Shown here piece after piece: positions 40,476 to 46,321 of a stretch of 46,321 nucleotides of DNA. Each line of letters begins with the position of its first letter. Within the stretch, counting starts at the first letter, position 1. A program made the translations under genes and the position numbers. The stretch is from the NCBI GenBank assembly GCA_002783205.1, contig PFEY01000045.1, positions 1 to 46,321 of the forward strand, read 5' to 3'. The stretch comes from Rhodobacteraceae bacterium CG17_big_fil_post_rev_8_21_14_2_50_63_15 (GTDB lineage Bacteria > Pseudomonadota > Alphaproteobacteria > Rhodobacterales > Rhodobacteraceae). The notes beneath the pieces were generated by a model. The model did no database searches. It saw only the letters and a program-made list of their open reading frames with translations, and was not told where the DNA came from.

Positions 40476-40976
40476 TCAGGCCGAGCGGGTGAGCCGCGCC
40501 TCGAGCACGTCAAAGGGCACGCCGGGTTCGTCCTTGGCGCCGCGAATGACCAGCGAGGTCTTGACGCTGGCCACGTTGTCGGCCGCCGTCAACGCGCCGG
40601 TGAGAAAGCGCTGAAAGGTGCTCAGGTCCGGCGCCACGCATTTCAGGATGAAATCGACCTCGCCGTTGAGCATGTGACATTCGCGCACCAAGGGCCACGC
40701 CCGGCAGCGCGCCTCAAAGGCGTTGAGATCGGCCTCGGCCTGGCTCTGCAGCCCGACCATGGCAAAGACCTGCACCTCGAATCCCAACTCGCGCGGATCG
40801 ACATCGGCATGATAGCCGCGGATGAAACCCTGCTCTTCCAGCGTGCGCACCCGGCGCAGGCAGGGCGGCGCAGAGATGCCGACGCGCCGCGCAAGTTCGA
40901 CATTGGTCATTCGCCCGTCGGCCTGAAGCTCTGCCAGGATCTTGCGGTCGATCTCGTCAAGGCGGGCGGCGGACAT
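40476..40976 (-). CDS. Lrp/AsnC-family transcriptional regulator
   Basis: A 166-residue regulator. The N-terminal helix-turn-helix is residues about 5-60 (LDEIDRKILAELQADGRMTNVELARRVGISAPPCLRRVRTLEE region), and the RAM ligand-binding domain covers about 70-150. The ATG at 40976 follows GGAGAA; an open frame extends upstream but without support. The gene is convergent with the Hint gene and has two phased direct repeats upstream that could be its own operator. In relatives such a gene often lies next to trxB; here a VPLPA-CTERM gene lies between them. Confidence 0.94.
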   Translation of the reverse strand: MSAARLDEIDRKILAELQADGRMTNVELARRVGISAPPCLRRVRTLEEQGFIRGYHADVDPRELGFEVQVFAMVGLQSQAEADLNAFEARCRAWPLVRECHMLNGEVDFILKCVAPDLSTFQRFLTGALTAADNVASVKTSLVIRGAKDEPGVPFDVLEARLTRSA

Positions 40977-41296
40977 GGCATTCTCCGATTCGGTCGTTTT
41001 GCGAAAGTTATAACGTGAACGCCAGATTGCGCAATATTGTTTCAAGGATGCGCAACATTATTTCCAAATGACTGAGATCAAAATGGAAACAATCTGTTTC
41101 GAGCTGAAAACAAGGCATTGTTGGGGCACAAAGACGTTCAAATTTTGATGAAAACATGTTAATCTTCGTTAACATTGCTGTGTGGCCGTATGCGATTCCA
41201 TTTTGTCAACAGACGCCTGCGGTGCTCTCGATGTTGTGAATTCAAGTTCCGGGCGCTCAGGCGGTCGGAGAAATTCGGGGAAAAAGGAGAAGTAGT
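40977..41296. other. Divergent spacer between the Lrp-type gene and the VPLPA-CTERM gene
   Basis: No gene is seen in these 320 bases. The part near the regulator contains the tandem repeats listed separately. The part from about 41045 to 41180 is AT-rich, with GTTAA occurring twice close together near 41160-41172, and probably carries the promoter of the 41297 gene. AAAAAGGAGA directly precedes that gene's GTG start. Confidence 0.45.
41028..41064. promoter_or_regulatory. Tandem direct repeat, candidate Lrp-type operator
   Basis: TGCGCAATATTGTTTC (41028-41043) recurs as TGCGCAACATTATTTC (41049-41064), 14 of 16 bases identical. The repeats start 21 bases apart, two DNA turns, so both copies face the same side of the helix. 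They lie 52-88 bases upstream of the Lrp-type gene, where autoregulatory Lrp/AsnC sites usually are. Confidence 0.6.
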
Positions 41297-42073
41297 GTGT
41301 TTAAAAATCTTATCGGGGCAGGATTGCTCGGATTTACCGCACTTGCGACGGCGAATGTGGCAAATGCTGCGGTTATCCGCGTTACGGAGGCCAATTTCAA
41401 CGCGAGCGCTGGGCTTATCACCTTCAGCGAATTTGGCGGCGGTACGGTCAATCCTACCTACAATCCGTCTGATTACGGCGGCGGTGCCGGGAGCCCGACA
41501 GTCACTTTCGACGGCTTTTTTCAAGGCCAATCCTTGAGTGCAAATGCAGCGGTAGATTGCCCCGGCGCTGCCGCAACCGCCTGTGTGGTCGGAAACCCGT
41601 CTGGGCCGTTGGCGCTTGACCCGAATTCGCCAGACACAAAGATAACCAGTGACGGTGCCAACCCGACATCGCCGGTGTTGAGCGGTAACCCGACATTCAA
41701 TGGCCCGATCGCCGTATTGTTCAGCGTAGATCAGTTTGGTGTTGGCTTCGATGGCGGTTTCTTCAACGCGATAGGATCAACGGGAATCACCGCCTTCGCA
41801 CGTAATGGCAGCCTTCTGGGGACCGTATCAAATTTAGGCTTGGGGATCGAGTTTCTCGGCTTGGTTTCCGACTCCGAGAACATCGCCGGTGTTTTTCTGG
41901 ACCTTGTCGGTAGTGAACCTGCAGGTTTCGCCATCGATAATATCCGCTTCGGGCGCAGAGGCGATATTACCCCTCCCAACCCCAACGTCGTTCCCCTTCC
42001 CGCCGGGGCATGGCTTTTGCTGACCGGGATCGGTGGTCTGGCCGCGCTGCGTCGGCGCCGCAAAGCCGCCTGA
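41297..42073 (+). CDS. VPLPA-CTERM sorting-domain exported protein
   Basis: A 258-residue protein starting with GTG after AAGGAGA. A signal peptide (residues 1-24, FKNLIGAGLLGFTALATANVANA) leads to a low-charge, Gly/Asn/Ser-rich mature region with FSVDQFGVGFDGGFF and a C-terminal-like AIDNIRFG strand. The end shows a complete exosortase sorting signal: VVPLPAGAWLLLTGIGGLAAL followed by RRRRKAA. By family knowledge this tripartite tail is removed by a VPLPA-specific exosortase (XrtD type), releasing or anchoring the protein at the surface. No exosortase lies in this window. Its lower GC compared with trxB suggests later arrival. Confidence 0.88.
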   Translation: MFKNLIGAGLLGFTALATANVANAAVIRVTEANFNASAGLITFSEFGGGTVNPTYNPSDYGGGAGSPTVTFDGFFQGQSLSANAAVDCPGAAATACVVGNPSGPLALDPNSPDTKITSDGANPTSPVLSGNPTFNGPIAVLFSVDQFGVGFDGGFFNAIGSTGITAFARNGSLLGTVSNLGLGIEFLGLVSDSENIAGVFLDLVGSEPAGFAIDNIRFGRRGDITPPNPNVVPLPAGAWLLLTGIGGLAALRRRRKAA

Positions 42074-42100
42074 ACCTCTGATCTGACAGGTTTCTGGACA

Positions 42101-42131
42101 GGGCCCGCTTCGTCACCGAGGCGGGCCTTTT
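42101..42131 (+). terminator. Rho-independent terminator of the VPLPA-CTERM gene
   Basis: GGCCCGC (42102-42108) pairs with GCGGGCC (42121-42127), and the stem can extend inward through TCG/CGA to a 4-base loop. TTTTCC follows. It ends the gene at 42073 before trxB. Confidence 0.88.
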
Positions 42132-42212
42132 CCGTTTGGCTTGGGCTGACGGGGTTTCCCCCGCCCCGGCCTGTGGCTATATGGACGCCGTATAGCCGTA
42201 ACGGAGACCCCC

Positions 42213-43163
42213 ATGCCCAACCCCCGCCAAACCAGATGCCTCATCATCGGCTCCGGCCCCGCAGGCTATACCGCCGGCGTCTATGCGGCGCGCGCGATGC
42301 TACAGCCGGTCCTTGTGCAGGGGATCGAGCCGGGCGGGCAGTTGACCACCACCACCGAGGTCGAGAACTGGCCCGGCGATACAGAGGTGCAGGGGCCCGA
42401 TCTGATGGTGCGGATGCAAGACCACGCCAAGGCGATGGGCTGTGAGATCGTGGGCGATATCATCACCGATCTTGACCTGAGTGCGCGCCCCTTTACCGCA
42501 AAGGGCGACAGCGGCACGACCTACACCGCCGATGCGCTGATCCTCGCCACCGGCGCGCGCGCCAAATGGCTGGGCCTGCCCTCGGAAGAGGCGTTCAAGG
42601 GCTTTGGCGTCTCGGCCTGCGCGACCTGCGACGGGTTCTTTTATCGCGGGCAGGAGATCGTGGTGGTGGGCGGCGGCAACACCGCGGTGGAAGAGGCGCT
42701 CTTTCTGACCAATTTCGCGTCAAAGGTCACGCTGGTGCACCGCCGCGATGAGCTGCGCGCCGAAAAGATCCTGCAAGATCGCCTGTTCAAGCATCCCAAG
42801 ATCGAGACGCTGTGGTTTCACACCCTCGACGAGGTTTACGGCACCGATGATCCCAAAGGCGTCGAGGGCGTGCGGCTCAGGCATGTGGAGACCGGCGCGA
42901 TCACGGAGATTCCCTGCAAGGGGGTGTTCATCTCGATCGGCCACGCTCCGGCCAGCGAATTGGTCAAGGACACGCTGGAATTGCATCACGGTGGCTATGT
43001 CAAGATCGAGCCGGCCAGCACCCGCACCTCGATTCCGGGCGTCTTTGCCGCTGGCGACCTGACCGACCACGTCTATCGTCAAGCGGTCACGAGCGCCGGC
43101 ATGGGCTGCATGGCCGCGCTCGATGCCGAACGCTGGCTGGCGGAACAGGAGGGGGTGGCCTAA
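42213..43163 (+). CDS. trxB: Thioredoxin reductase
   Basis: A 316-residue flavoenzyme that reduces thioredoxin with NADPH. The FAD loop is [19 protein letters not shown], the redox pair is C136/C139 in [13 protein letters not shown], the NADPH fold is [16 protein letters not shown], and the C-terminal FAD segment is [27 protein letters not shown]. Full length and typical of low-molecular-weight bacterial enzymes. Confidence 0.97.
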   Translation: MPNPRQTRCLIIGSGPAGYTAGVYAARAMLQPVLVQGIEPGGQLTTTTEVENWPGDTEVQGPDLMVRMQDHAKAMGCEIVGDIITDLDLSARPFTAKGDSGTTYTADALILATGARAKWLGLPSEEAFKGFGVSACATCDGFFYRGQEIVVVGGGNTAVEEALFLTNFASKVTLVHRRDELRAEKILQDRLFKHPKIETLWFHTLDEVYGTDDPKGVEGVRLRHVETGAITEIPCKGVFISIGHAPASELVKDTLELHHGGYVKIEPASTRTSIPGVFAAGDLTDHVYRQAVTSAGMGCMAALDAERWLAEQEGVA

Positions 43164-43258
43164 CGAGGCTGCCACCGACGGCCGCGTCTTGATTTTGCCC
43201 GGTTCCCCGGTTAGAGGCCGTGGGCAGGTGCGGTCAAGATGAGGTGAGTGAGCAAGCC

Positions 43259-44296
43259 ATGAGTGCCTCTGAGACCTCTGCCCTTGGGCAGGTGCGAAAA
43301 TCACATCTCACTGAATTGGACGGATTTCGCGGTCTCAGCATTCTTGCCGTTCTGGCCGCTCATATGCTGCCGCTTGGCCCCGAGGCCTGGCAGGGCAACT
43401 CGACTGCTGGCTACATGGGAATGAGCGTCTTTTTCGCTCTGTCCGGTTTTCTGATCGCTCAGTTCCTGTGGATAAATCAGGATGTCGGGACGTTCTTCAT
43501 CCGTCGGTTGGCCCGCATCGTGCCACTCGCGTTGCTGGTGTCGGTCATCTATTGCCTGATGCTGGAGGGCCGGATCGACAGCTTTCTTGCGGTCAACACC
43601 TATACGCTGAATTACTGGCATTCCGCGATCGCCCCGTCGATTAGCCCGCTGTGGTCGTTAGGGGTGGAAATGCAGTTCTACCTTGCGATTGGGCTGTCCA
43701 TTCTTTTCTTCGGACGGGCGGGATTCTGGATGGTGCCTGTGGCGGCGGCGTCGGTGATGGGGTTTCGTGTCGCATATGGCGTATTTGGCGCAATCCCGAC
43801 GCATCTTCGGGTCGATGAAATCCTTGCCGGTTCGATGCTGGCACTTCTCTGGCTCAACCGCGATCATCAACGTTTGAAGCGGATCTGGCGGGCGCTTCCA
43901 GAGGCATTCTGGCCGATTTTCGCGCTCTGGCTGCTGTCCTGCTGGCCACCCTCCCATGCGCTTGGCTATTTTCGCCCCTATCTGACTGCGGCTTTGATCG
44001 GCTCCGTGATGGCGATGGAGTCTGGTTGGCAAAGGGCATTGCTGGGGACAGGCGCGCTGCGTTACATCGCCACGATCTCCTTTGCGCTTTATCTCTGGCA
44101 CTCCCCCTTTCGCCATGGCTGGTGGGATGCGGGGAGCGATCTTGAGCGCTACCTGTTCAAACGCCCGCTTGCGTTTGCTGCAATCTTCGCGCTCGCGCAC
44201 GCCTCGACATTCTATTTCGAGCGACCGATCACCCGCGCCGCCCGCGACCGAACGCAGAAGCGCGTCGCCACGGCAAAAGCGCAAGGCGCGGGCTGA
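43259..44296 (+). CDS. Acyltransferase-3 family membrane protein
   Basis: About 345 residues with some ten membrane helices. The family signature is at the start: HLTELDGFRGLSILAVLAAHMLPLG with the catalytic-type Arg and His. Later SLGVEMQFYLAIGLSILFF and SFALYLWHSPF fit the OafA-like group, which acylates surface sugars (LPS, capsule, Nod factors). The ATG at 43259 has only a distant GAGG; a GTG at 43244 in frame is an alternative. It stands alone between trxB and sat-cysC, with no polysaccharide genes next to it. Confidence 0.88.
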   Translation: MSASETSALGQVRKSHLTELDGFRGLSILAVLAAHMLPLGPEAWQGNSTAGYMGMSVFFALSGFLIAQFLWINQDVGTFFIRRLARIVPLALLVSVIYCLMLEGRIDSFLAVNTYTLNYWHSAIAPSISPLWSLGVEMQFYLAIGLSILFFGRAGFWMVPVAAASVMGFRVAYGVFGAIPTHLRVDEILAGSMLALLWLNRDHQRLKRIWRALPEAFWPIFALWLLSCWPPSHALGYFRPYLTAALIGSVMAMESGWQRALLGTGALRYIATISFALYLWHSPFRHGWWDAGSDLERYLFKRPLAFAAIFALAHASTFYFERPITRAARDRTQKRVATAKAQGAG

Positions 44297-44472
44297 CCTG
44301 AAGGCGAAAGACCTTCTGCAAAACATGGGTCCGATGGCCTTGTTTCGTGCTGACCCGTCCAGTTTCGGGAATTCTGTCTCTTTGCCCATTCCAACCGGAC
44401 GGCGCTGGACTTTCTTGATCTTCCGGGTTTATCAGCCACCAAACAAATCAGTAACTCTCAAAGAGTCATACC

Positions 44473-46179
44473 ATGCAACAACCCAACCTTGCCCCCGTCC
44501 CCGAACTCTACGTGTCCTATGAGAGCGCCCAGAAGCTCAAGATCGAGGCGGGTGATCTGACCAGCTGGGATCTGACGCCGCGCCAGATCTGCGATCTGGA
44601 GCTTTTGATGAACGGTGGTTTCAACCCGCTCAAGGGCTTCCTGAGCGAGACCGACTACATCAGCGTCGTGGACAACATGCGGCTGGCCGATGGCCGGCTC
44701 TGGCCGATGCCGATCACGCTCGATGTGTCGGAAAAGTTTGCCGAGGGCCTCGAACTGGGGCAGGACATCGCGCTGCGCGATCAGGAGGGCGTGATCCTGG
44801 CCACGATGACGGTGACAGATCGCTGGACACCCGACAAGAGCCATGAGGCGGCAGCGGTCTTTGGAGCCGACGACAGCGCGCATCCGGCGGTGAACTATCT
44901 GCACAACACCGCGGGCAAGGTCTATCTGGGCGGCCCGGTCACGGGCATCCAGCAGCCGGTGCATTACGATTTCCGGGGCCGGCGCGACACCCCCAACGAA
45001 TTGCGCGCCCTCTTCCGCAAGCTGGGCTGGCGCCGCGTCGTGGCGTTCCAGACCCGCAACCCGCTGCACCGCGCGCATCAGGAACTGACCTTTCGCGCCG
45101 CGCGCGAGGCACAGGCGAACCTGCTCATCCATCCCGTCGTGGGCATGACCAAGCCCGGCGATGTCGATCATTTCACCCGCGTGCGCTGTTACGAGGCGGT
45201 GCTCGACAAATATCCGCAGGCAACCACCACGATGAGCCTCCTGAACCTGGCCATGCGCATGGCGGGTCCGCGCGAGGCGGTCTGGCACGGCCTGATCCGC
45301 GCCAATCACGGTTGCACCCATTTCATCGTCGGGCGCGATCACGCCGGTCCCGGCAAGAACAGCCAGGGCCAGGATTTCTATGGACCCTACGAGGCGCAGG
45401 ATCTGTTCAAGCAATATCAAAATGAGATCGGCGTCGAGATGGTCGATTTCAAGCACATGGTCTATGTGCAGGAAAAAGCGCAGTATTTCCCGATTTCAGA
45501 AGTGCCGGAAGGGGCAACGGTGCTTGATATTTCCGGCACCGAACTGCGGCGCCGTCTGGCTGAGGGACTGGAGATTCCCGAATGGTTCTCCTTCCCCGAG
45601 GTGGTGAACGAGCTGCGCCGCACCCGCCCGCCGCGCTCGAGACAGGGGTTCACGGTGTTCTTCACCGGCTTTTCCGGCTCGGGCAAATCGACCATCGCCA
45701 ATGCGCTCATGGTCAAGCTGATGGAAATGGGCGGGCGTCCGGTCACGCTTCTGGATGGCGATATCGTGCGCAAGAACCTCAGCTCAGAGCTGGGCTTTTC
45801 CAAGGAGCATCGTGACCTGAACATCCGCCGGATCGGCTATGTCGCGAGCGAGATCACCAAGAACGGCGGCATTGCCATCTGTGCGCCGATCGCCCCCTAT
45901 GCCACCACACGGCGCGCCGTGCGCGAGGATATCGAGCAATTCGGCGCCTTCATCGAGGTCCATGTCGCAACCTCGATCGAGGAATGCGAACGGCGTGACC
46001 GCAAGGGGCTCTACAAGCTGGCGCGCGAGGGCAAGATCAAGGAATTCACCGGCATTTCCGATCCCTATGACGTGCCCGAAAACCCCGAACTGCGGGTCGA
46101 GACCGAGAATGTCGAGGTCGATAACTGCGCCCATCAGGTGATCCTGAAGCTCGAACAGATGGGCCTGATCGCGGGATGA
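44473..46179 (+). CDS. Bifunctional sulfate adenylyltransferase / adenylylsulfate kinase
   Basis: A 568-residue fusion that makes PAPS from sulfate in two steps. The N-terminal part (about 1-390) is an ATP sulfurylase: a PUA-like start, QTRNPLHRAHQ near 193-203 with the HxxH motif, and GRDHAGPGKN. The C-terminal part (about 394-565) is APS kinase with P-loop GFSGSGKS at 399-406, DGDIVRKNLSSELGFSKEHRD and RRIGYVASEI. Both active sites look complete. It could feed assimilatory sulfate reduction and supply the sulfotransferase-like protein at 5892-6827. A small inverted repeat ACTCT/AGAGT lies directly before the ATG. Confidence 0.96.
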   Translation: MQQPNLAPVPELYVSYESAQKLKIEAGDLTSWDLTPRQICDLELLMNGGFNPLKGFLSETDYISVVDNMRLADGRLWPMPITLDVSEKFAEGLELGQDIALRDQEGVILATMTVTDRWTPDKSHEAAAVFGADDSAHPAVNYLHNTAGKVYLGGPVTGIQQPVHYDFRGRRDTPNELRALFRKLGWRRVVAFQTRNPLHRAHQELTFRAAREAQANLLIHPVVGMTKPGDVDHFTRVRCYEAVLDKYPQATTTMSLLNLAMRMAGPREAVWHGLIRANHGCTHFIVGRDHAGPGKNSQGQDFYGPYEAQDLFKQYQNEIGVEMVDFKHMVYVQEKAQYFPISEVPEGATVLDISGTELRRRLAEGLEIPEWFSFPEVVNELRRTRPPRSRQGFTVFFTGFSGSGKSTIANALMVKLMEMGGRPVTLLDGDIVRKNLSSELGFSKEHRDLNIRRIGYVASEITKNGGIAICAPIAPYATTRRAVREDIEQFGAFIEVHVATSIEECERRDRKGLYKLAREGKIKEFTGISDPYDVPENPELRVETENVEVDNCAHQVILKLEQMGLIAG

Positions 46180-46189
46180 TCCGCATCTG

Positions 46190-46221
46190 CCCGGCGCGCT
46201 GATTGCGCTCAGCGCGCCGGG
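46190..46221. terminator. Long perfect hairpin between convergent genes
   Basis: CCCGGCGCGCTGA (46190-46202) pairs perfectly with TCAGCGCGCCGGG (46209-46221) around the loop TTGCGC. There is no T-run, but its place between the sat-cysC stop and the stop of the converging partial gene fits a shared bidirectional terminator. Confidence 0.75.
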
Positions 46222-46228
46222 GCGGCGG

Positions 46229-46321
46229 TCAGTGAACCGTCACCGGCTCCATGTTGTTCTGCCGCGCCAGCATGAACGCCAGCCTGCGGTCACGCACCAG
46301 CGCCAGACGTTCGCCCTCGAC
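46229..46321 (-). CDS. 3' end of a gene cut by the window edge, product unknown
   Basis: Thirty codons plus a TGA stop (46229-46231) are open on the minus strand to the window end. The visible C-terminus reads GERLALVRDRRLAFMLARQ and then NNMEPVTVH. It is charged and helical-looking, with codon use like its neighbours, and the shared hairpin with sat-cysC supports a real gene end. I cannot name the family from this fragment. Confidence 0.55.
   Translation of the reverse strand, partial: VEGERLALVRDRRLAFMLARQNNMEPVTVH

Noticed and set aside
1-46321. tRNA genes and CRISPR arrays
   Set aside because: No intergenic stretch showed a TTCGA-type T-loop with flanking stems, and no regularly spaced short repeats were seen.

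Overview
The window looks like a chromosomal segment of a marine alphaproteobacterium of the Rhodobacterales (Roseobacter/Paracoccaceae type). The evidence is the high GC content, dense short operons joined by ATGA overlaps, and the gene content: taurine:pyruvate aminotransferase next to tauABC, a TRAP-type malonate operon, a VPLPA-CTERM protein, a Hint-domain protein, MnmD without a fused MnmC, and a Sat-CysC fusion. I see no tRNA or rRNA gene, no CRISPR array, and no insertion sequence or phage module. Most of it reads as ordinary core genome with a few accessory inserts.

Layout. Positions 1-245 hold no gene. Then come msrQ-msrP (periplasmic methionine sulfoxide repair), a membrane-anchored glutamate-synthase-like FMN protein, and a secreted fasciclin protein. 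Positions 4227-8848 (minus strand) are the most unusual part. This three-gene operon encodes an alpha/beta-hydrolase fused to a glycosyltransferase, a sulfotransferase-like P-loop protein, and a glycosyltransferase fused to a methyltransferase; together they look like a surface-glycan decoration set. Next are an aromatic aminotransferase with sseA, a small membrane protein, and smpB.

Positions 12004-18492 form a complete malonate utilisation locus: a GntR/FCD regulator (MatR type), a divergent TRAP transporter (P, Q, M), malonyl-CoA decarboxylase and malonyl-CoA synthetase. Malonate would be imported, activated to malonyl-CoA and decarboxylated to acetyl-CoA. A TTGTATACAA palindrome sits on the likely -10 box of the operon. 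After it lie a Met-rich outer-membrane protein, a small exported protein, an EamA exporter, and a split MnmC pair (mnmD and a divergent FAD oxidoreductase). A soluble lytic transglycosylase, dapA, a ketoacyl synthase III homologue and an orphan HTH-like protein follow.

Positions 28157-33154 hold a taurine locus: tpa diverging from tauABC, with neither tauR nor xsc in the window. TauC carries a large extra periplasmic segment. Both SBP genes of the window (TRAP dctP and tauA) are followed by a perfect stem-loop before the membrane-component genes. Then come a minus-strand operon ybjN / proC-csaA-2-hydroxyacid dehydrogenase, a 406-bp highly structured gene-free stretch, and ubiK diverging from lgt-midA-pgeF. 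The right end holds a small ORF, a Hint-fold protein lacking the usual cysteine, an Lrp-type regulator with tandem repeats in front of it, the VPLPA-CTERM protein, trxB, an acyltransferase-3 protein, sat-cysC, and the 3' end of a further gene cut by the window edge.
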